From Ruminococcus flavefaciens AE3010 (lineage in GTDB: Bacteria; Bacillota; Clostridia; Oscillospirales; Ruminococcaceae), in NCBI RefSeq assembly GCF_000526795.1, contig NZ_JAGT01000001.1, positions 1,953,501 through 2,017,500 on the forward strand: a stretch of 64,000 nucleotides of DNA. The letters are read 5' to 3'. A program made the translations under genes and the position numbers. The stretch's first letter is position 1, and each line of letters starts with the position of its first letter. Shown piece after piece: positions 8,456 through 17,675 of the stretch. The notes beneath the pieces are model-generated. The model saw only the letters and a list, made by a program, of their open reading frames with translations, had not been told where the DNA came from and made no database searches.

Positions 8456-10991
8456 GAACGAGAGCACGTCTCAGCTCCACAACATCGAATATATCCACTG
8501 TGCTGTCGCCGTTCATATCAGCCTGTGCAGCCTGCTCCTTAGTCATTATCTCCCTGCCGAGGATATGCTTCTGAAGTATCACAAGGTCGGCAACGCCTAT
8601 CATGCCGTCGGTATTGATATCCCCGATACCATAACTCACAGGCGGCTCAGCGACAGTTCCCACCGCCATGACGATGTAATTCACGCACTGATAGGTCTGT
8701 CCGTTGCTGCCGAGGGATATCTTCTCCCCCGCCTTGACGTCCTTTTTGTACATCATAAATGTAACGTCGTTGTCGGACTTGCACAGCGTCCTCATGAGCG
8801 TGTAATCGCTGAGCCAGTCGGGCATTTTCTCAACACGACTGTCAAGTCCCACATAGAGGGACATATCGCTGCCTGCGGTGAATGTTGCTGCCTCTCCCGT
8901 TGTGCCCTTTGCATCACAGGAGGTCAGGAGTATCTCCGCTCCCTCAAGATTTGACTGGAGCTCCGCTATCTTAAAGGTCCTGTCGCCGAATATGAGGGAG
9001 CCCACAGCTGCATTTTCCCCTATCTGCCATGAATCGGGATTTGCCTGAGACGTTACCTGAACATTTTTGAAGAGCTTTCCGTTGAGAGGCAGCCTGTCTT
9101 TTCCGAACTTGAATGAGCACAGATTTACAAGATATTCGCTTTCGCCCTTGAATACCATATACAGGTCATGAGTACCTGTTATTGTCTTGATATCAGTCTC
9201 AAATGTATGATAATCATTCAGCGATTTTGTGCCGCTGTAATCTATGACTGCGGCAGGAGTTCCGTCCATACTGTCAAGATAGAGTTCGATCTTTGAAGGA
9301 TAGCCGCTCATCCATCCGCTGAAAGAATTTGCTCCGCTTCCAAAGTTTATTCTGCTATACTTTACCCAGTCGCCGTCAGAAACAAGAGCTAAATTATTTG
9401 ATCTTCCCGAATATTCCTCGACGATCATGCCTTTCTTATCCGAGAACGAATCGGCTTCTATCTTCTCAAAGGCTGATACAACCTGAACAGGAGTGTAATT
9501 TCCGTCTGTGGGAGACAGCTTCACAACGCCCTCGGGGAAAGAATCCACCGTAAGGTCATTGATATAGTACTCGATGTTCATGTATCCCTGACCGCAGTAG
9601 TCCCCTGCATAGTCATCGGGATCATTGGGATCAAGACCGCGTGCAAGCTCCCAGCTGTCGTCCATACCGTCGTTATCGGCGTCGGTTATCTCCTTTTTGG
9701 TAACGGCTGAGGGATAAGTATATGTCACGCCGCACTTGATATTGTACTTGCTGAGGTTAGCCTCCGAGCTGTCATAAGCGGCAGTACCGCTGCACTGTCC
9801 CGTGCCGTTCTTTGTATCGGCAGCGCACTGCTGGTCTATGGCTGTACGCTTGTCGGGAGAAATACCGTTGCCTGCAAAGCTGATAACGTGGTCGTAAGCC
9901 GCAGCCGCACTCTCGGCAGTATTTGCAGTGGACACATTCTCGCCGTTGATATTTATTGGAAATGATGTACCGCTGTACAGGTTATTCTTGGTGATGCCGA
10001 TGCCGTCCTTGACGGTGACGCCCGACCAGTTGTCATTTGTTATGCTGTGGAGCGAGCCGTCCTTATTGATAAGGCGGTTGCCCGAGCAGTACACCTTGAA
10101 GTTCTCGGGCTTAGTGGTGCTGTCCACGTACATCCAGTGATAGCCCCCTGTAGTGGAGTTGCCTGCTTTCAGCGTATTATTCACGTAATTGAGGTGTCCG
10201 ATAGTTCCGTAGGCGGTCTGGTAGCCCCAGTCGTAGATGATATTATTGGTGAAGTCTGCGGTGTAATGATCCGGCACCTTGCCGCGGAAGTTTCGGGAAA
10301 CATTGTGGATAATGAGATTGTGGTCAAAGGTCAGGTCGCCCTTGCCCATCATTATTCCGAAGCCGTGAAGTCCCTTTTTATGACCGCCCCACGAATCCGC
10401 AGGACCTATGACGGAGTACTGCACGGTATAGTTGGTATTATTGGAGTAAAGTCCCCACTGTTCATCGGTGGTCCAGCCCATGGAGCAGTGGTCGATTATG
10501 GAGTTTGAACCCTTGGCGCCGCCCCAAGCGTCGTTGCCCGAATCAGTAGACGCATAAGGTCCAGGGCGTGAACTGATATAGCGGCATATGATGTTGTCTC
10601 CCGACATGCCCATTTTGTAGTTTTTCAGGGTAATGCCCGAGCCTCCGGGAGCAGTCTGACCTGCCACGGTGACATTGCTTGAACACAGGATATTGCCCTT
10701 TAATTCAATAGTTCCGCTGACATCAAAGACTACGATTCTCCCAGACTTGCTAACTGCGTCACGGAAAGAGCCCTCGCCGCTGTCGTTGAGATTGGTAACG
10801 TGATAGACCTCGCCGCCGCGTCCGCCTGTGGCATACTTGCCGCCGCCAACAGCTCCGGGAAATGCAGGGATACTGCCTGCCGCAGAGGCGCTAATAGCTG
10901 GTCTGCCTATGGGAGCAATGCCCGAAGCTCCTGAAAAAACGGTGAGAATACTGACGGCAAGAGCCGCAGTTCGTCTGAATGTTCTGTTCAT
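8433..10991 (-). CDS. Secreted pectate lyase with CBM6-like module and C-terminal dockerin
   Basis: An 852-residue cellulosomal pectin-degrading enzyme. A signal peptide (about 1-36) precedes a right-handed beta-helix polysaccharide lyase domain resembling family PL1: GGRGGEVYHVTNLND, GTIELKGNI, NVTVAGQTAPG, NSIIDHCSMGW, then N-rich strands. A DADNDGMDD calcium-type segment near residue 450 is followed by a CBM6-like beta-sandwich (IEADSF ... GDWVKYSRINF ... HDLYMVFKG, about 510-640), a further beta domain, and a dockerin (about 785-852) with two loops, DINTDGMIGVAD and DMNGDSTVDIFD. I start at ATG 10991 behind GGGAGG; an upstream frame extension has no signal peptide. The final residues LNHNLRL and the TAG stop come from repeat copy A, so the native C-terminus was probably altered by insertion. 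Confidence 0.9.
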   Translation of the reverse strand: MNRTFRRTAALAVSILTVFSGASGIAPIGRPAISASAAGSIPAFPGAVGGGKYATGGRGGEVYHVTNLNDSGEGSFRDAVSKSGRIVVFDVSGTIELKGNILCSSNVTVAGQTAPGGSGITLKNYKMGMSGDNIICRYISSRPGPYASTDSGNDAWGGAKGSNSIIDHCSMGWTTDEQWGLYSNNTNYTVQYSVIGPADSWGGHKKGLHGFGIMMGKGDLTFDHNLIIHNVSRNFRGKVPDHYTADFTNNIIYDWGYQTAYGTIGHLNYVNNTLKAGNSTTGGYHWMYVDSTTKPENFKVYCSGNRLINKDGSLHSITNDNWSGVTVKDGIGITKNNLYSGTSFPININGENVSTANTAESAAAAYDHVISFAGNGISPDKRTAIDQQCAADTKNGTGQCSGTAAYDSSEANLSKYNIKCGVTYTYPSAVTKKEITDADNDGMDDSWELARGLDPNDPDDYAGDYCGQGYMNIEYYINDLTVDSFPEGVVKLSPTDGNYTPVQVVSAFEKIEADSFSDKKGMIVEEYSGRSNNLALVSDGDWVKYSRINFGSGANSFSGWMSGYPSKIELYLDSMDGTPAAVIDYSGTKSLNDYHTFETDIKTITGTHDLYMVFKGESEYLVNLCSFKFGKDRLPLNGKLFKNVQVTSQANPDSWQIGENAAVGSLIFGDRTFKIAELQSNLEGAEILLTSCDAKGTTGEAATFTAGSDMSLYVGLDSRVEKMPDWLSDYTLMRTLCKSDNDVTFMMYKKDVKAGEKISLGSNGQTYQCVNYIVMAVGTVAEPPVSYGIGDINTDGMIGVADLVILQKHILGREIMTKEQAAQADMNGDSTVDIFDVVELRRALVLNHNLRL

Positions 10992-11033
10992 TTTAATATC
11001 CTCCCGAAAAAAGCCGAAATCTTCTATATTAAC

Positions 11034-11062
11034 ATTATACATGATATTTCAAGATTTTGCAA
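11034..11062 (-). promoter_or_regulatory. SigA-type promoter of the pectate lyase gene
   Basis: On the minus strand TTGCAA (11057-11062), 17-bp spacer, TATAAT (11034-11039), about 40 bp upstream of the start codon. Confidence 0.75.
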
Positions 11063-11122
11063 TGAAATATAGTATTGTTTTACTGATTGCGAGTGCTTTT
11101 TACACCTTTACCGCAGTTTGTC

Positions 11123-11150
11123 AAAAAGAAAAGCTCCCCAAGGGGAGCTT
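11123..11150 (-). terminator. Terminator of the ABC exporter operon
   Basis: On the minus strand AAAGCTCCCC TT GGGGAGCTTT followed by a T-rich tail (TTCTTTTT), directly after the permease stop. Confidence 0.85.
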
Positions 11151-11156
11151 TGATAC

Positions 11157-11891
11157 TTATTTAAGGTCTGACTTATTAAAGATAAGTATACCGCCGATAG
11201 TAGCTGCGATGAATATGACCGCGTCGGCTATGAGTGAGATGTATACCTTCTCAGGATACTCCATATAGCCGTACTTAACTATTTCTATCTGAAAGCTTGG
11301 TACGATCTCGCTGATAAAGTTCTGCACCTTTTCGCTTTTTATGAGAAGCATAACGACCGATGCCATCAGCACTATCTCATGCATTATCAGAGAGATGACA
11401 AAACCGCCTATATTTCTCATGGAGTTGCACAGGAAAACGATAACAGCAGTGAAGGTCAGCTGGATAACAAGAGCCAGTCCCATATTGGCAAATATCTCAC
11501 CTGAGGGGAAAAACTCAAATTGCAGCAATATTCCGCCAAGTGCAATGGTGACAAGCCAGAATGCCAGCTGATAGATTACCGCAACAGTACATGATACTAT
11601 GAGATTTGCAAGATATATCTTTGTTCTTGAATGACCGATGATTATCTTGTTTCTCACGGTGTTGTTTCGGAAATCCTGTACAATGAGAAGTCCTGCAGTG
11701 ATACTGATAAGAAGTGGCATAGTTCCCGTCATCATAAAGATCATGCCGTCCACCCTTGCAGTATGCTCAGTATCGAAGATCTTTACAAATGTCAGTATCA
11801 GTGCGGCAACGCCCACAATAACAGCAAGAACGATATAAAATCTCTTGCCCTTGAAAAGTCGTCTGTAGCCCTCAGCCAGTAAATTAGCCAT
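11157..11891 (-). CDS. ABC-2 type transporter permease
   Basis: A 244-residue integral membrane protein with six predicted helices (first at about residues 17-38, last at about 218-238), the layout of ABC-2 permeases of the bacitracin/lantibiotic-immunity type. It would pair with the ATPase encoded just upstream and export or extract a hydrophobic or peptide substrate; the substrate cannot be told from sequence. The ATG at 11891 follows GGAGGTG by 8 bp and overlaps the ATPase stop by 8 bp, so translation is likely coupled. No peptide, histidine kinase or regulator gene lies next to it. Confidence 0.85.
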   Translation of the reverse strand: MANLLAEGYRRLFKGKRFYIVLAVIVGVAALILTFVKIFDTEHTARVDGMIFMMTGTMPLLISITAGLLIVQDFRNNTVRNKIIIGHSRTKIYLANLIVSCTVAVIYQLAFWLVTIALGGILLQFEFFPSGEIFANMGLALVIQLTFTAVIVFLCNSMRNIGGFVISLIMHEIVLMASVVMLLIKSEKVQNFISEIVPSFQIEIVKYGYMEYPEKVYISLIADAVIFIAATIGGILIFNKSDLK

Positions 11892-12795
11892 TACGAACAC
11901 CTCCTACAAGTCCCATGAAGTAGTTTTCGAGGCTTTCGTGATGCTCGTTCATGGAATTAACAAAGCAATTTTTCTCGTTAAGTGCGAGAACCAGAGGAGT
12001 TACCTGCATGGGAGTGAATATATCAGCCTCATTTGGCGAATATATCCTGTATTCGGCGCCCATGCCGTCAAGCACCTGTGCAAGGAGCTGAGTATCGTTT
12101 ACATTAACGTGAAGTGAACGGCGGCTCACCTTTTCAAGCTCCTCAGCGCTCATTTCCTTGATGACACGTCCCTGCTCCATAAAGCCGTAGTGTGTGGCAA
12201 GACGGGAGAGCTCGTCGAGGATATGGCTGGAGATAAGTATTGTGATACCCTTTTCGCGGTTGAGCTTCAGTATCATCTCACGGACCTCCATGATACCCTG
12301 AGGGTCAAGTCCGTTTATAGGCTCGTCGAGAACGAGGAACTCGGGATCACCAACAAGTGAAAATGCGATCCCCAGTCTCTGACGCATACCCAGTGAGAAG
12401 TTTTTGGCTTTTTTCTTGCCTGTATTTGCAAGACCCACAAGCTTTAGGATACCGTCAAGCTTTTCGTCGGAAATACCAAGAGCCTTTGTCTGCTGGATAA
12501 GGTTATCCTTAGCACTCATTTCGGGGTGAAGTGAGGGAGTTTCGACAACAGCTCCCATTTTTCTGCGCATTTCAAGTATCTTTCCGTCGGAATTTTTTAC
12601 TCCGAAGAGTGAAAACTCACCCGAGGTGGGATTATTTAGACCCGTAAGTATACGGATAAGTGTAGTTTTGCCTGCGCCGTTTCTTCCCACCATACCGTAG
12701 ATAGAACCCTTTGGAACATTGATGGTAAAATCGGTAAGCGCCTTAAAATTTCCGTATTTCTTGCAAAGCTGCTGAGTCTGAAGAATATAGTCCAT
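11884..12795 (-). CDS. ABC transporter ATP-binding protein
   Basis: A 303-residue ATPase of the BcrA/CcmA branch. Walker A GRNGAGKTTL near residue 38, Q-loop region, ABC signature SLGMRQRLG near residue 135, Walker B FLVLDEPINGLDPQG near residue 155, H-loop ISSHILDEL near residue 195. About 90 C-terminal residues extend past the core, as in antibiotic-export ATPases. It is the first gene of a two-gene operon with the permease. It follows the tuf terminator; the gap contains the perfect palindrome TACAATATTGTA (12815-12826), a possible operator. Confidence 0.92.
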   Translation of the reverse strand: MDYILQTQQLCKKYGNFKALTDFTINVPKGSIYGMVGRNGAGKTTLIRILTGLNNPTSGEFSLFGVKNSDGKILEMRRKMGAVVETPSLHPEMSAKDNLIQQTKALGISDEKLDGILKLVGLANTGKKKAKNFSLGMRQRLGIAFSLVGDPEFLVLDEPINGLDPQGIMEVREMILKLNREKGITILISSHILDELSRLATHYGFMEQGRVIKEMSAEELEKVSRRSLHVNVNDTQLLAQVLDGMGAEYRIYSPNEADIFTPMQVTPLVLALNEKNCFVNSMNEHHESLENYFMGLVGGVRNG

Positions 12796-12814
12796 ATCTT
12801 TTACCCTGCCTTAT

Positions 12815-12826
12815 TACAATATTGTA
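12815..12826. promoter_or_regulatory. 12-bp perfect palindrome upstream of the ABC operon
   Basis: TACAATATTGTA lies 20 bp upstream of the ATPase start and 14 bp past the tuf terminator. Its spacing would allow binding by a small dimeric repressor. No regulator gene is adjacent, so the role is inferred. Confidence 0.4.
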
Positions 12827-12839
12827 GTGAAAATCATGT

Positions 12840-12873
12840 AAAAAGGCGGCCATGCCTTGTGGCACGACCGCCT
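12840..12873 (-). terminator. Terminator of the str operon
   Basis: On the minus strand AGGCGGTCGTGCC pairs with GGCATGGCCGCCT (two wobble pairs) across ACAA, followed by TTTT. It lies 30 bp after the tuf stop. Confidence 0.9.
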
Positions 12874-12902
12874 AAAGTCGTTATTATTATATGATTACGA
12901 AA

Positions 12903-14102
12903 TTATTCGTTGATCTTTGTAACAACGCCTGAACCAACTGTTCTACCACCCTCACGGATAGCGAAACGGAGTCCCTCTTCGATAGCGATAGGAGTGATGA
13001 GCTCAACGTCCATAGCAACGTTATCGCCAGGCATACACATTTCCTTGTCAGCAGGAAGAGTTACAACGCCAGTAACGTCAGTTGTTCTGAAGTAGAACTG
13101 AGGTCTGTAGTTGTTGAAGAAAGGAGTATGACGGCCGCCCTCTTCCTTCTTCAGTACGTAAACCTGACCGCTGAACTTTGTGTGTGGGTGGATTGAGCCG
13201 GGCTTACAAAGAACCTGTCCACGCTCAACCTGGTCTCTTGTGATACCACGGAGAAGAGCACCAACGTTATCACCAGCCTCACAGAAGTCAAGAGTCTTTC
13301 TGAACATTTCAAGACCTGTAACAACTGTGTTGAGCTTCTCGTCAGAAAGACCAACGATCTCAACAGGCTCGTTTACGTTGAGCTTTCCACGCTCTACTCT
13401 ACCTGTAACAACAGTACCACGACCTGAAATTGTCATAGTATCCTCGATAGGCATAAGGAAAGGCTTAGCATCGTCTCTCTCAGGGCTTGGGATGAACTCA
13501 TCTACAGCGTCCATGAGGTCGAGGATAGGCTTGTAAGCAGGATCGCTAAGATCGTCGGGAGCTTCGAGAGCCTTAAGAGCAGAACCCTTGATGATAGGTG
13601 TATCATCGCCTGGGAAGTCATAGCTTGAGAGAAGGTCACGGATGTCCATCTCAACGAGCTCGAGGAGCTCTTCGTCGTCAACCTGATCAGCCTTGTTCAT
13701 GAATACAACGATTGCAGGAACGCCAACCTGACGAGCGAGAAGGATGTGCTCTCTTGTCTGAGCCATAGGACCATCAGAAGCAGCAACAACGAGGATAGCG
13801 CCGTCCATCTGAGCAGCACCTGTGATCATGTTCTTAACGTAGTCAGCGTGACCGGGGCAGTCAACGTGAGCATAGTGACGCTTGTCTGTCTCGTACTCAA
13901 CGTGAGCTGTATTGATTGTGATACCACGCTCTCTCTCTTCTGGAGCCTTATCGATCATATCGTAAGCCTCATACTGAGCCTGACCCTTCATAGCGAGAGT
14001 CTTTGTGATAGCAGCAGTAAGAGTTGTCTTACCGTGGTCAACGTGTCCGATTGTACCAATGTTTACATGGGGTTTAGTTCTTTCAAATTTAGCCTTAGCC
14101 AT
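12903..14102 (-). CDS. tuf: Elongation factor Tu
   Basis: The GTPase that delivers aminoacyl-tRNA to the ribosome; 399 residues, the usual length. G1 GHVDHGKT at residue 18, G3 DCPGHADY near 80, G4 NKAD near 135, G5 GSALKAL near 173, followed by the two beta-barrel domains ending in [10 protein letters not shown]. It is the last gene of the str operon, 168 bp after fusA. Confidence 0.99.
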   Translation of the reverse strand: MAKAKFERTKPHVNIGTIGHVDHGKTTLTAAITKTLAMKGQAQYEAYDMIDKAPEERERGITINTAHVEYETDKRHYAHVDCPGHADYVKNMITGAAQMDGAILVVAASDGPMAQTREHILLARQVGVPAIVVFMNKADQVDDEELLELVEMDIRDLLSSYDFPGDDTPIIKGSALKALEAPDDLSDPAYKPILDLMDAVDEFIPSPERDDAKPFLMPIEDTMTISGRGTVVTGRVERGKLNVNEPVEIVGLSDEKLNTVVTGLEMFRKTLDFCEAGDNVGALLRGITRDQVERGQVLCKPGSIHPHTKFSGQVYVLKKEEGGRHTPFFNNYRPQFYFRTTDVTGVVTLPADKEMCMPGDNVAMDVELITPIAIEEGLRFAIREGGRTVGSGVVTKINE

Positions 14103-14225
14103 TGGAAAATTCCTCCTTAGAATAGATTTCAGAAATCTGTATATATTATTATACCAGATTATTTTGGTAAATTCAAGTGTTTCAGTAAAAAAATATTAGC
14201 TGAATCACATGATTTTGTAAATTAT

Positions 14226-14259
14226 GCCCGTTTTACACTGTATTCCGCATAAAACGGGC
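14226..14259 (-). terminator. Hairpin between fusA and tuf (weak or partial terminator)
   Basis: GCCCGTTTTA (14226-14235) and TAAAACGGGC (14250-14259) form a 10-bp stem 12 bp after the fusA stop. On the minus strand it is followed by ATAATTTAC, not a run of U, so it may only attenuate transcription or stabilise the upstream mRNA. Confidence 0.5.
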
Positions 14260-14270
14260 GGAATATGCAA

Positions 14271-16349
14271 TTAGTTCTTAGCTCTGTTAGCCATGATCTT
14301 TTCAGCGATGCTCTTTGGAACTTCCTCATAGCTGTGGGGCTCCATAGTATACTGACCACGACCCTGTGTATTAGAACGGAGGTCGCTTGTATAACCGAAC
14401 ATTTCTGAAAGAGGTACGAGAGCGTCGACCTGGATAGAACCTGATCTTGACTCCTGTCCCTGGATCTGTCCACGGCGAGAGCTGAGGTCACCGATAACTG
14501 TTCCGAGATAATCGTCAGGAACGATGACTGCAACCTTCATAACAGGCTCCATGAGAACTGCGTTAGCCTGCTTGAGAGCTTCCTTGAACGCGATAGAACC
14601 AGCGATCTTGAATGCCATTTCAGATGAGTCAACTTCGTGGTATGATCCATCGTAAAGCTCTACCTTAACGTCAACTACCTCATAGCCAGCAAGGATACCT
14701 GCCTTCATAGCGCCCTGGATACCTGCGTCAACAGCAGGGATATACTCCTTGGGGATAGAACCGCCGACAACAGCGTTCTTGAACTCGTAGCCCTTACCCG
14801 ACTCGTTAGGCTCAACACGGATCTTAACGTGACCGTACTGACCTGAACCACCGGACTGCTTCTTGTACTTGTAGTCGATGTCTGCTTTGCCCTTGATAGT
14901 TTCCTTGTAAGCAACCTGAGGAGCACCTACATTAGCCTCGACCTTGAACTCACGGAGGAGACGGTCAACGATAATGTCGAGGTGGAGCTCACCCATACCA
15001 GCGATGATAGTCTGACCTGTTTCCTCGTCAGTCCATGTCTTGAAGGTAGGATCCTCTTCAGCAAGCTTTGCAAGAGCGATACCCATCTTTTCCTGACCTG
15101 CCTTTGTCTTGGGCTCGATAGCGAGCTGGATAACAGGCTCTGGGAATTCCATGGATTCGAGAATGATAGGATGCTTTTCATCACAGAGTGTGTCACCTGT
15201 GGTTGTATTCTTGAGACCTACTGCAGCAGCGATATCGCCTGAGTAAACAGTAGTGAGGTCTTTTCTGTGGTTAGCGTGCATCTGAACGATACGGCCGAAA
15301 CGCTCCTTAGTGTCCTTAGTAGCGTTGAGAACTGTATCACCCTGATTAACAACACCTGAGTATACACGGAAGAACGCAAGCTTACCAACGAATGGGTCAG
15401 TAGCGATCTTGAATGCGAGAGCTGAGAATGGCTCGCTGTCAGAAGAAGGTCTGTCCTCTTCTTCATCTGTATCAGGGTTAACGCCCTTGATAGCAGGAAC
15501 GTCGAGTGGAGAAGGCATGTAGTCGATGATAGCATCGAGGAGCTTCTGAACACCCTTGTTCTTATATGAAGTACCGCAGGTAACAGGTACCATGTGGTTA
15601 GCAATAGTAGCCTTTCTGATGCAGGTCTTGATCTCTTCCTGAGAGAGCTCGCCTTCCTCAAAGTATTTCTCCATGAGTGCTTCGTCCTGCTCGGCAACGT
15701 GCTCTACCATTTCGTCGTGATACTTCTGAGCAATCTCCTTCATATCATCAGGGATATCTTCAACCTTGATATCTGTACCGAGATCGTTTGTATAAATGTA
15801 AGCCTTCATCTCAACGAGGTCGATGATGCCTCTGAATGAGTCCTCAGCACCGATAGGGAGTTGGATCGGAACAGCATTACACTTGAGTCTGTCCTTCATC
15901 ATGTCGATAACATGATAGAAATCGGCACCCATAATATCCATCTTATTTACATAAGCCATACGGGGTACCTTATAGTTATCAGCCTGTCTCCAAACGGTTT
16001 CAGACTGAGGCTCAACGCCGCCCTTAGCGCAGAGAACTGTTACAGAGCCGTCGAGTACACGGAGTGAACGCTCAACCTCAACTGTAAAGTCAACGTGGCC
16101 GGGGGTGTCGATGATGTTAAGTCTGTGGCCTGCCCAGTAGCAAGTAGTAGCAGCTGAAGTAATTGTGATACCTCTCTCCTGCTCCTGCTCCATCCAGTCC
16201 ATAGTAGCGGAACCTTCGTGTGTTTCACCGATCTTGTGGTTAACACCTGTGTAGAAAAGGATACGCTCTGTGGTAGTGGTCTTACCTGCGTCGATGTGGG
16301 CCATTATGCCGATATTTCTTGTATTTTCAAGTGAACAATCTCTTGACAT
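14271..16349 (-). CDS. fusA: Elongation factor G
   Basis: Translocation GTPase, 692 residues. G1 [15 protein letters not shown] near residue 18, G2 region [13 protein letters not shown]3 DTPGHVDF near 84, G4 NKMD near 138, then domains II-V with VAYKETI near 480 and the C-terminal [15 protein letters not shown]. Lies 24 bp downstream of rpsG in the str operon. Confidence 0.99.
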   Translation of the reverse strand: MSRDCSLENTRNIGIMAHIDAGKTTTTERILFYTGVNHKIGETHEGSATMDWMEQEQERGITITSAATTCYWAGHRLNIIDTPGHVDFTVEVERSLRVLDGSVTVLCAKGGVEPQSETVWRQADNYKVPRMAYVNKMDIMGADFYHVIDMMKDRLKCNAVPIQLPIGAEDSFRGIIDLVEMKAYIYTNDLGTDIKVEDIPDDMKEIAQKYHDEMVEHVAEQDEALMEKYFEEGELSQEEIKTCIRKATIANHMVPVTCGTSYKNKGVQKLLDAIIDYMPSPLDVPAIKGVNPDTDEEEDRPSSDSEPFSALAFKIATDPFVGKLAFFRVYSGVVNQGDTVLNATKDTKERFGRIVQMHANHRKDLTTVYSGDIAAAVGLKNTTTGDTLCDEKHPIILESMEFPEPVIQLAIEPKTKAGQEKMGIALAKLAEEDPTFKTWTDEETGQTIIAGMGELHLDIIVDRLLREFKVEANVGAPQVAYKETIKGKADIDYKYKKQSGGSGQYGHVKIRVEPNESGKGYEFKNAVVGGSIPKEYIPAVDAGIQGAMKAGILAGYEVVDVKVELYDGSYHEVDSSEMAFKIAGSIAFKEALKQANAVLMEPVMKVAVIVPDDYLGTVIGDLSSRRGQIQGQESRSGSIQVDALVPLSEMFGYTSDLRSNTQGRGQYTMEPHSYEEVPKSIAEKIMANRAKN

Positions 16350-16373
16350 AATTTACTCCTTTTACAAAGACGC

Positions 16374-16844
16374 TTACCAGCGGTAGTGAGCAAACGCCTT
16401 GTTTGCCTCTGCCATCTTGTGTGTATCGTCGCGCTTCTTGCAGGCACCGCCTGTACCGTTAAGAGCGTCGAGTATCTCACCGGCAAGTCTTTCCTTCATA
16501 GTCTTCTCGTTTCTCTCTCTGGAGTACTTAGTGATCCAGCGGAGACCGAGAGTCTGACGTCTCTCAGGACGAACCTCCATAGGAACCTGATAAGTAGCAC
16601 CACCGAGACGGCGAGCCTTTACCTCGAGCTCAGGCATGATATTTTCCATAGCCTGCTCGAACACCTCAAGAGCATCCTTGCCTGTCTTTTCAGCTACGAT
16701 CTCGAATGCACCGTAAACTATTTTCTGCGCAACGCCCTTCTTACCGTCTAACATGATATTATTGATCAGACGTGTAACGAGCTTTGAATTGTATACAGGA
16801 TCCTGTAATACATCACGCTTTGCGATTTTACCTCTTCTTGGCAT
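16374..16844 (-). CDS. rpsG: 30S ribosomal protein S7
   Basis: Primary 16S rRNA 3'-domain binder; 156 residues, beginning [18 protein letters not shown] and containing [17 protein letters not shown] and a C-terminal AHYRW. The ATG at 16844 follows GGAGGG. Preceded by an unusually long 227-bp structured gap after rpsL. Confidence 0.99.
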   Translation of the reverse strand: MPRRGKIAKRDVLQDPVYNSKLVTRLINNIMLDGKKGVAQKIVYGAFEIVAEKTGKDALEVFEQAMENIMPELEVKARRLGGATYQVPMEVRPERRQTLGLRWITKYSRERNEKTMKERLAGEILDALNGTGGACKKRDDTHKMAEANKAFAHYRW

Positions 16845-17071
16845 TTTCGCTTCCCTCCTTCATATAGATTGATGAATTCATAGGTACTCAAACCTTGTCG
16901 GTTACTGCCTGTACGGGCTTTGCTTCGCCGACAGGTGTGTCAGGAGCCAATGCAGAGGATCAATCGAACTAATCTATATGATCTCCGCATTACCCTGCGG
17001 TAGTAGTTATCCTATATTAATGAATGAACGGCATTGTTTATACAGTCAGCCGCTGACTGATGAGAAGTCTC
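16845..17071 (-). promoter_or_regulatory. Structured rpsL-rpsG intercistronic region, candidate r-protein control element
   Basis: Read on the minus strand, a stem AATGCGGAG...CTCTGCATT (16991-16949) is followed by a segment CCTGTCGG (16935-16928) that can pair either with ACAGG (16912-16908) or with CCGACA (16901-16896), two exclusive folds just upstream of the rpsG ribosome site. S7 binds the equivalent region of the mRNA in E. coli; whether this unrelated sequence does the same is inference. No promoter of good quality is visible. Confidence 0.45.
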
Positions 17072-17488
17072 TTACTTCTGCTTAGGCTTCTTGGCACCGT
17101 ACTTGGAACGAGCCTGATTACGGTTTGCAACGCCCTGAGCATCGAGAGTACCTCTGATGATGTGGTAACGCACACCGGGGAGATCCTTAACACGTCCGCC
17201 TCTGATGAGAACGACGCTGTGCTCCTGAAGATTGTGACCGATACCCGGGATGTAAGATGTTACTTCGTAGCCGTTTGTGAGCTTAACTCTGGCGATCTTT
17301 CTCATAGCTGAGTTAGGCTTCTTAGGTGTAGCAGTTCTTACAGCTGTGCAAACGCCTCTCTTCTGAGGTGAGCTGAGGTCGATCTGTGTCTTCTTCTTTG
17401 CATTGTAACCCTTCTGGAGAGCAGGAGCTGTAGACTTTGTCTCAAGGTCCTTTCTGCCCTTACGAACGAGCTGGTTAAATGTAGGCAT
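17072..17488 (-). CDS. rpsL: 30S ribosomal protein S12
   Basis: Decoding-centre protein of the small subunit, 138 residues. It begins [13 protein letters not shown] and has the conserved [13 protein letters not shown] and the [12 protein letters not shown] loop. The streptomycin-resistance positions KKPNS and RVKDLPG appear wild type. ATG at 17488 follows AAAGGAGG; a six-residue upstream extension would overlap this ribosome site. First gene of the str operon in this window; rpoB and rpoC are not upstream. Confidence 0.99.
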   Translation of the reverse strand: MPTFNQLVRKGRKDLETKSTAPALQKGYNAKKKTQIDLSSPQKRGVCTAVRTATPKKPNSAMRKIARVKLTNGYEVTSYIPGIGHNLQEHSVVLIRGGRVKDLPGVRYHIIRGTLDAQGVANRNQARSKYGAKKPKQK

Positions 17489-17559
17489 ATTTTTCCTCCT
17501 TTTCATATAATATAGTGCGTATCCACCCTTAAAAGGGTATAGAATCTGCGCACTGATAT

Positions 17560-17588
17560 ATTATACCCAAAAAAGGACGGCTTGTCAA
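17560..17588 (-). promoter_or_regulatory. Full-consensus SigA promoter of the str operon
   Basis: On the minus strand TTGACA (17583-17588), exactly 17 bp, TATAAT (17560-17565). The -35 box lies in the distal stem and loop of the terminator of the upstream dockerin gene, and the spacer contains that terminator's T-run. Confidence 0.92.
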
Positions 17589-17611
17589 GGGGATACCTTA
17601 AAAAGCCGTCC
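17569..17611 (-). terminator. Terminator of the LRR/Ig-like dockerin gene, overlapping the str promoter
   Basis: GGACGGCTT (plus 17575-17583) and AAGCCGTCC (17603-17611) form the stem; on the minus strand six T follow (17574-17569). Confidence 0.88.
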
Positions 17612-17675
17612 GTTTTACTGTTTTTTCGTTATTTTTCCTATTATTGTTCTTTATTTCTCAGTTGAGACTTAGCTA

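Noticed and set aside
10047..10508. 153-residue plus-strand frame
   Set aside because: Lies antisense to the pectate lyase catalytic domain; no ribosome site.
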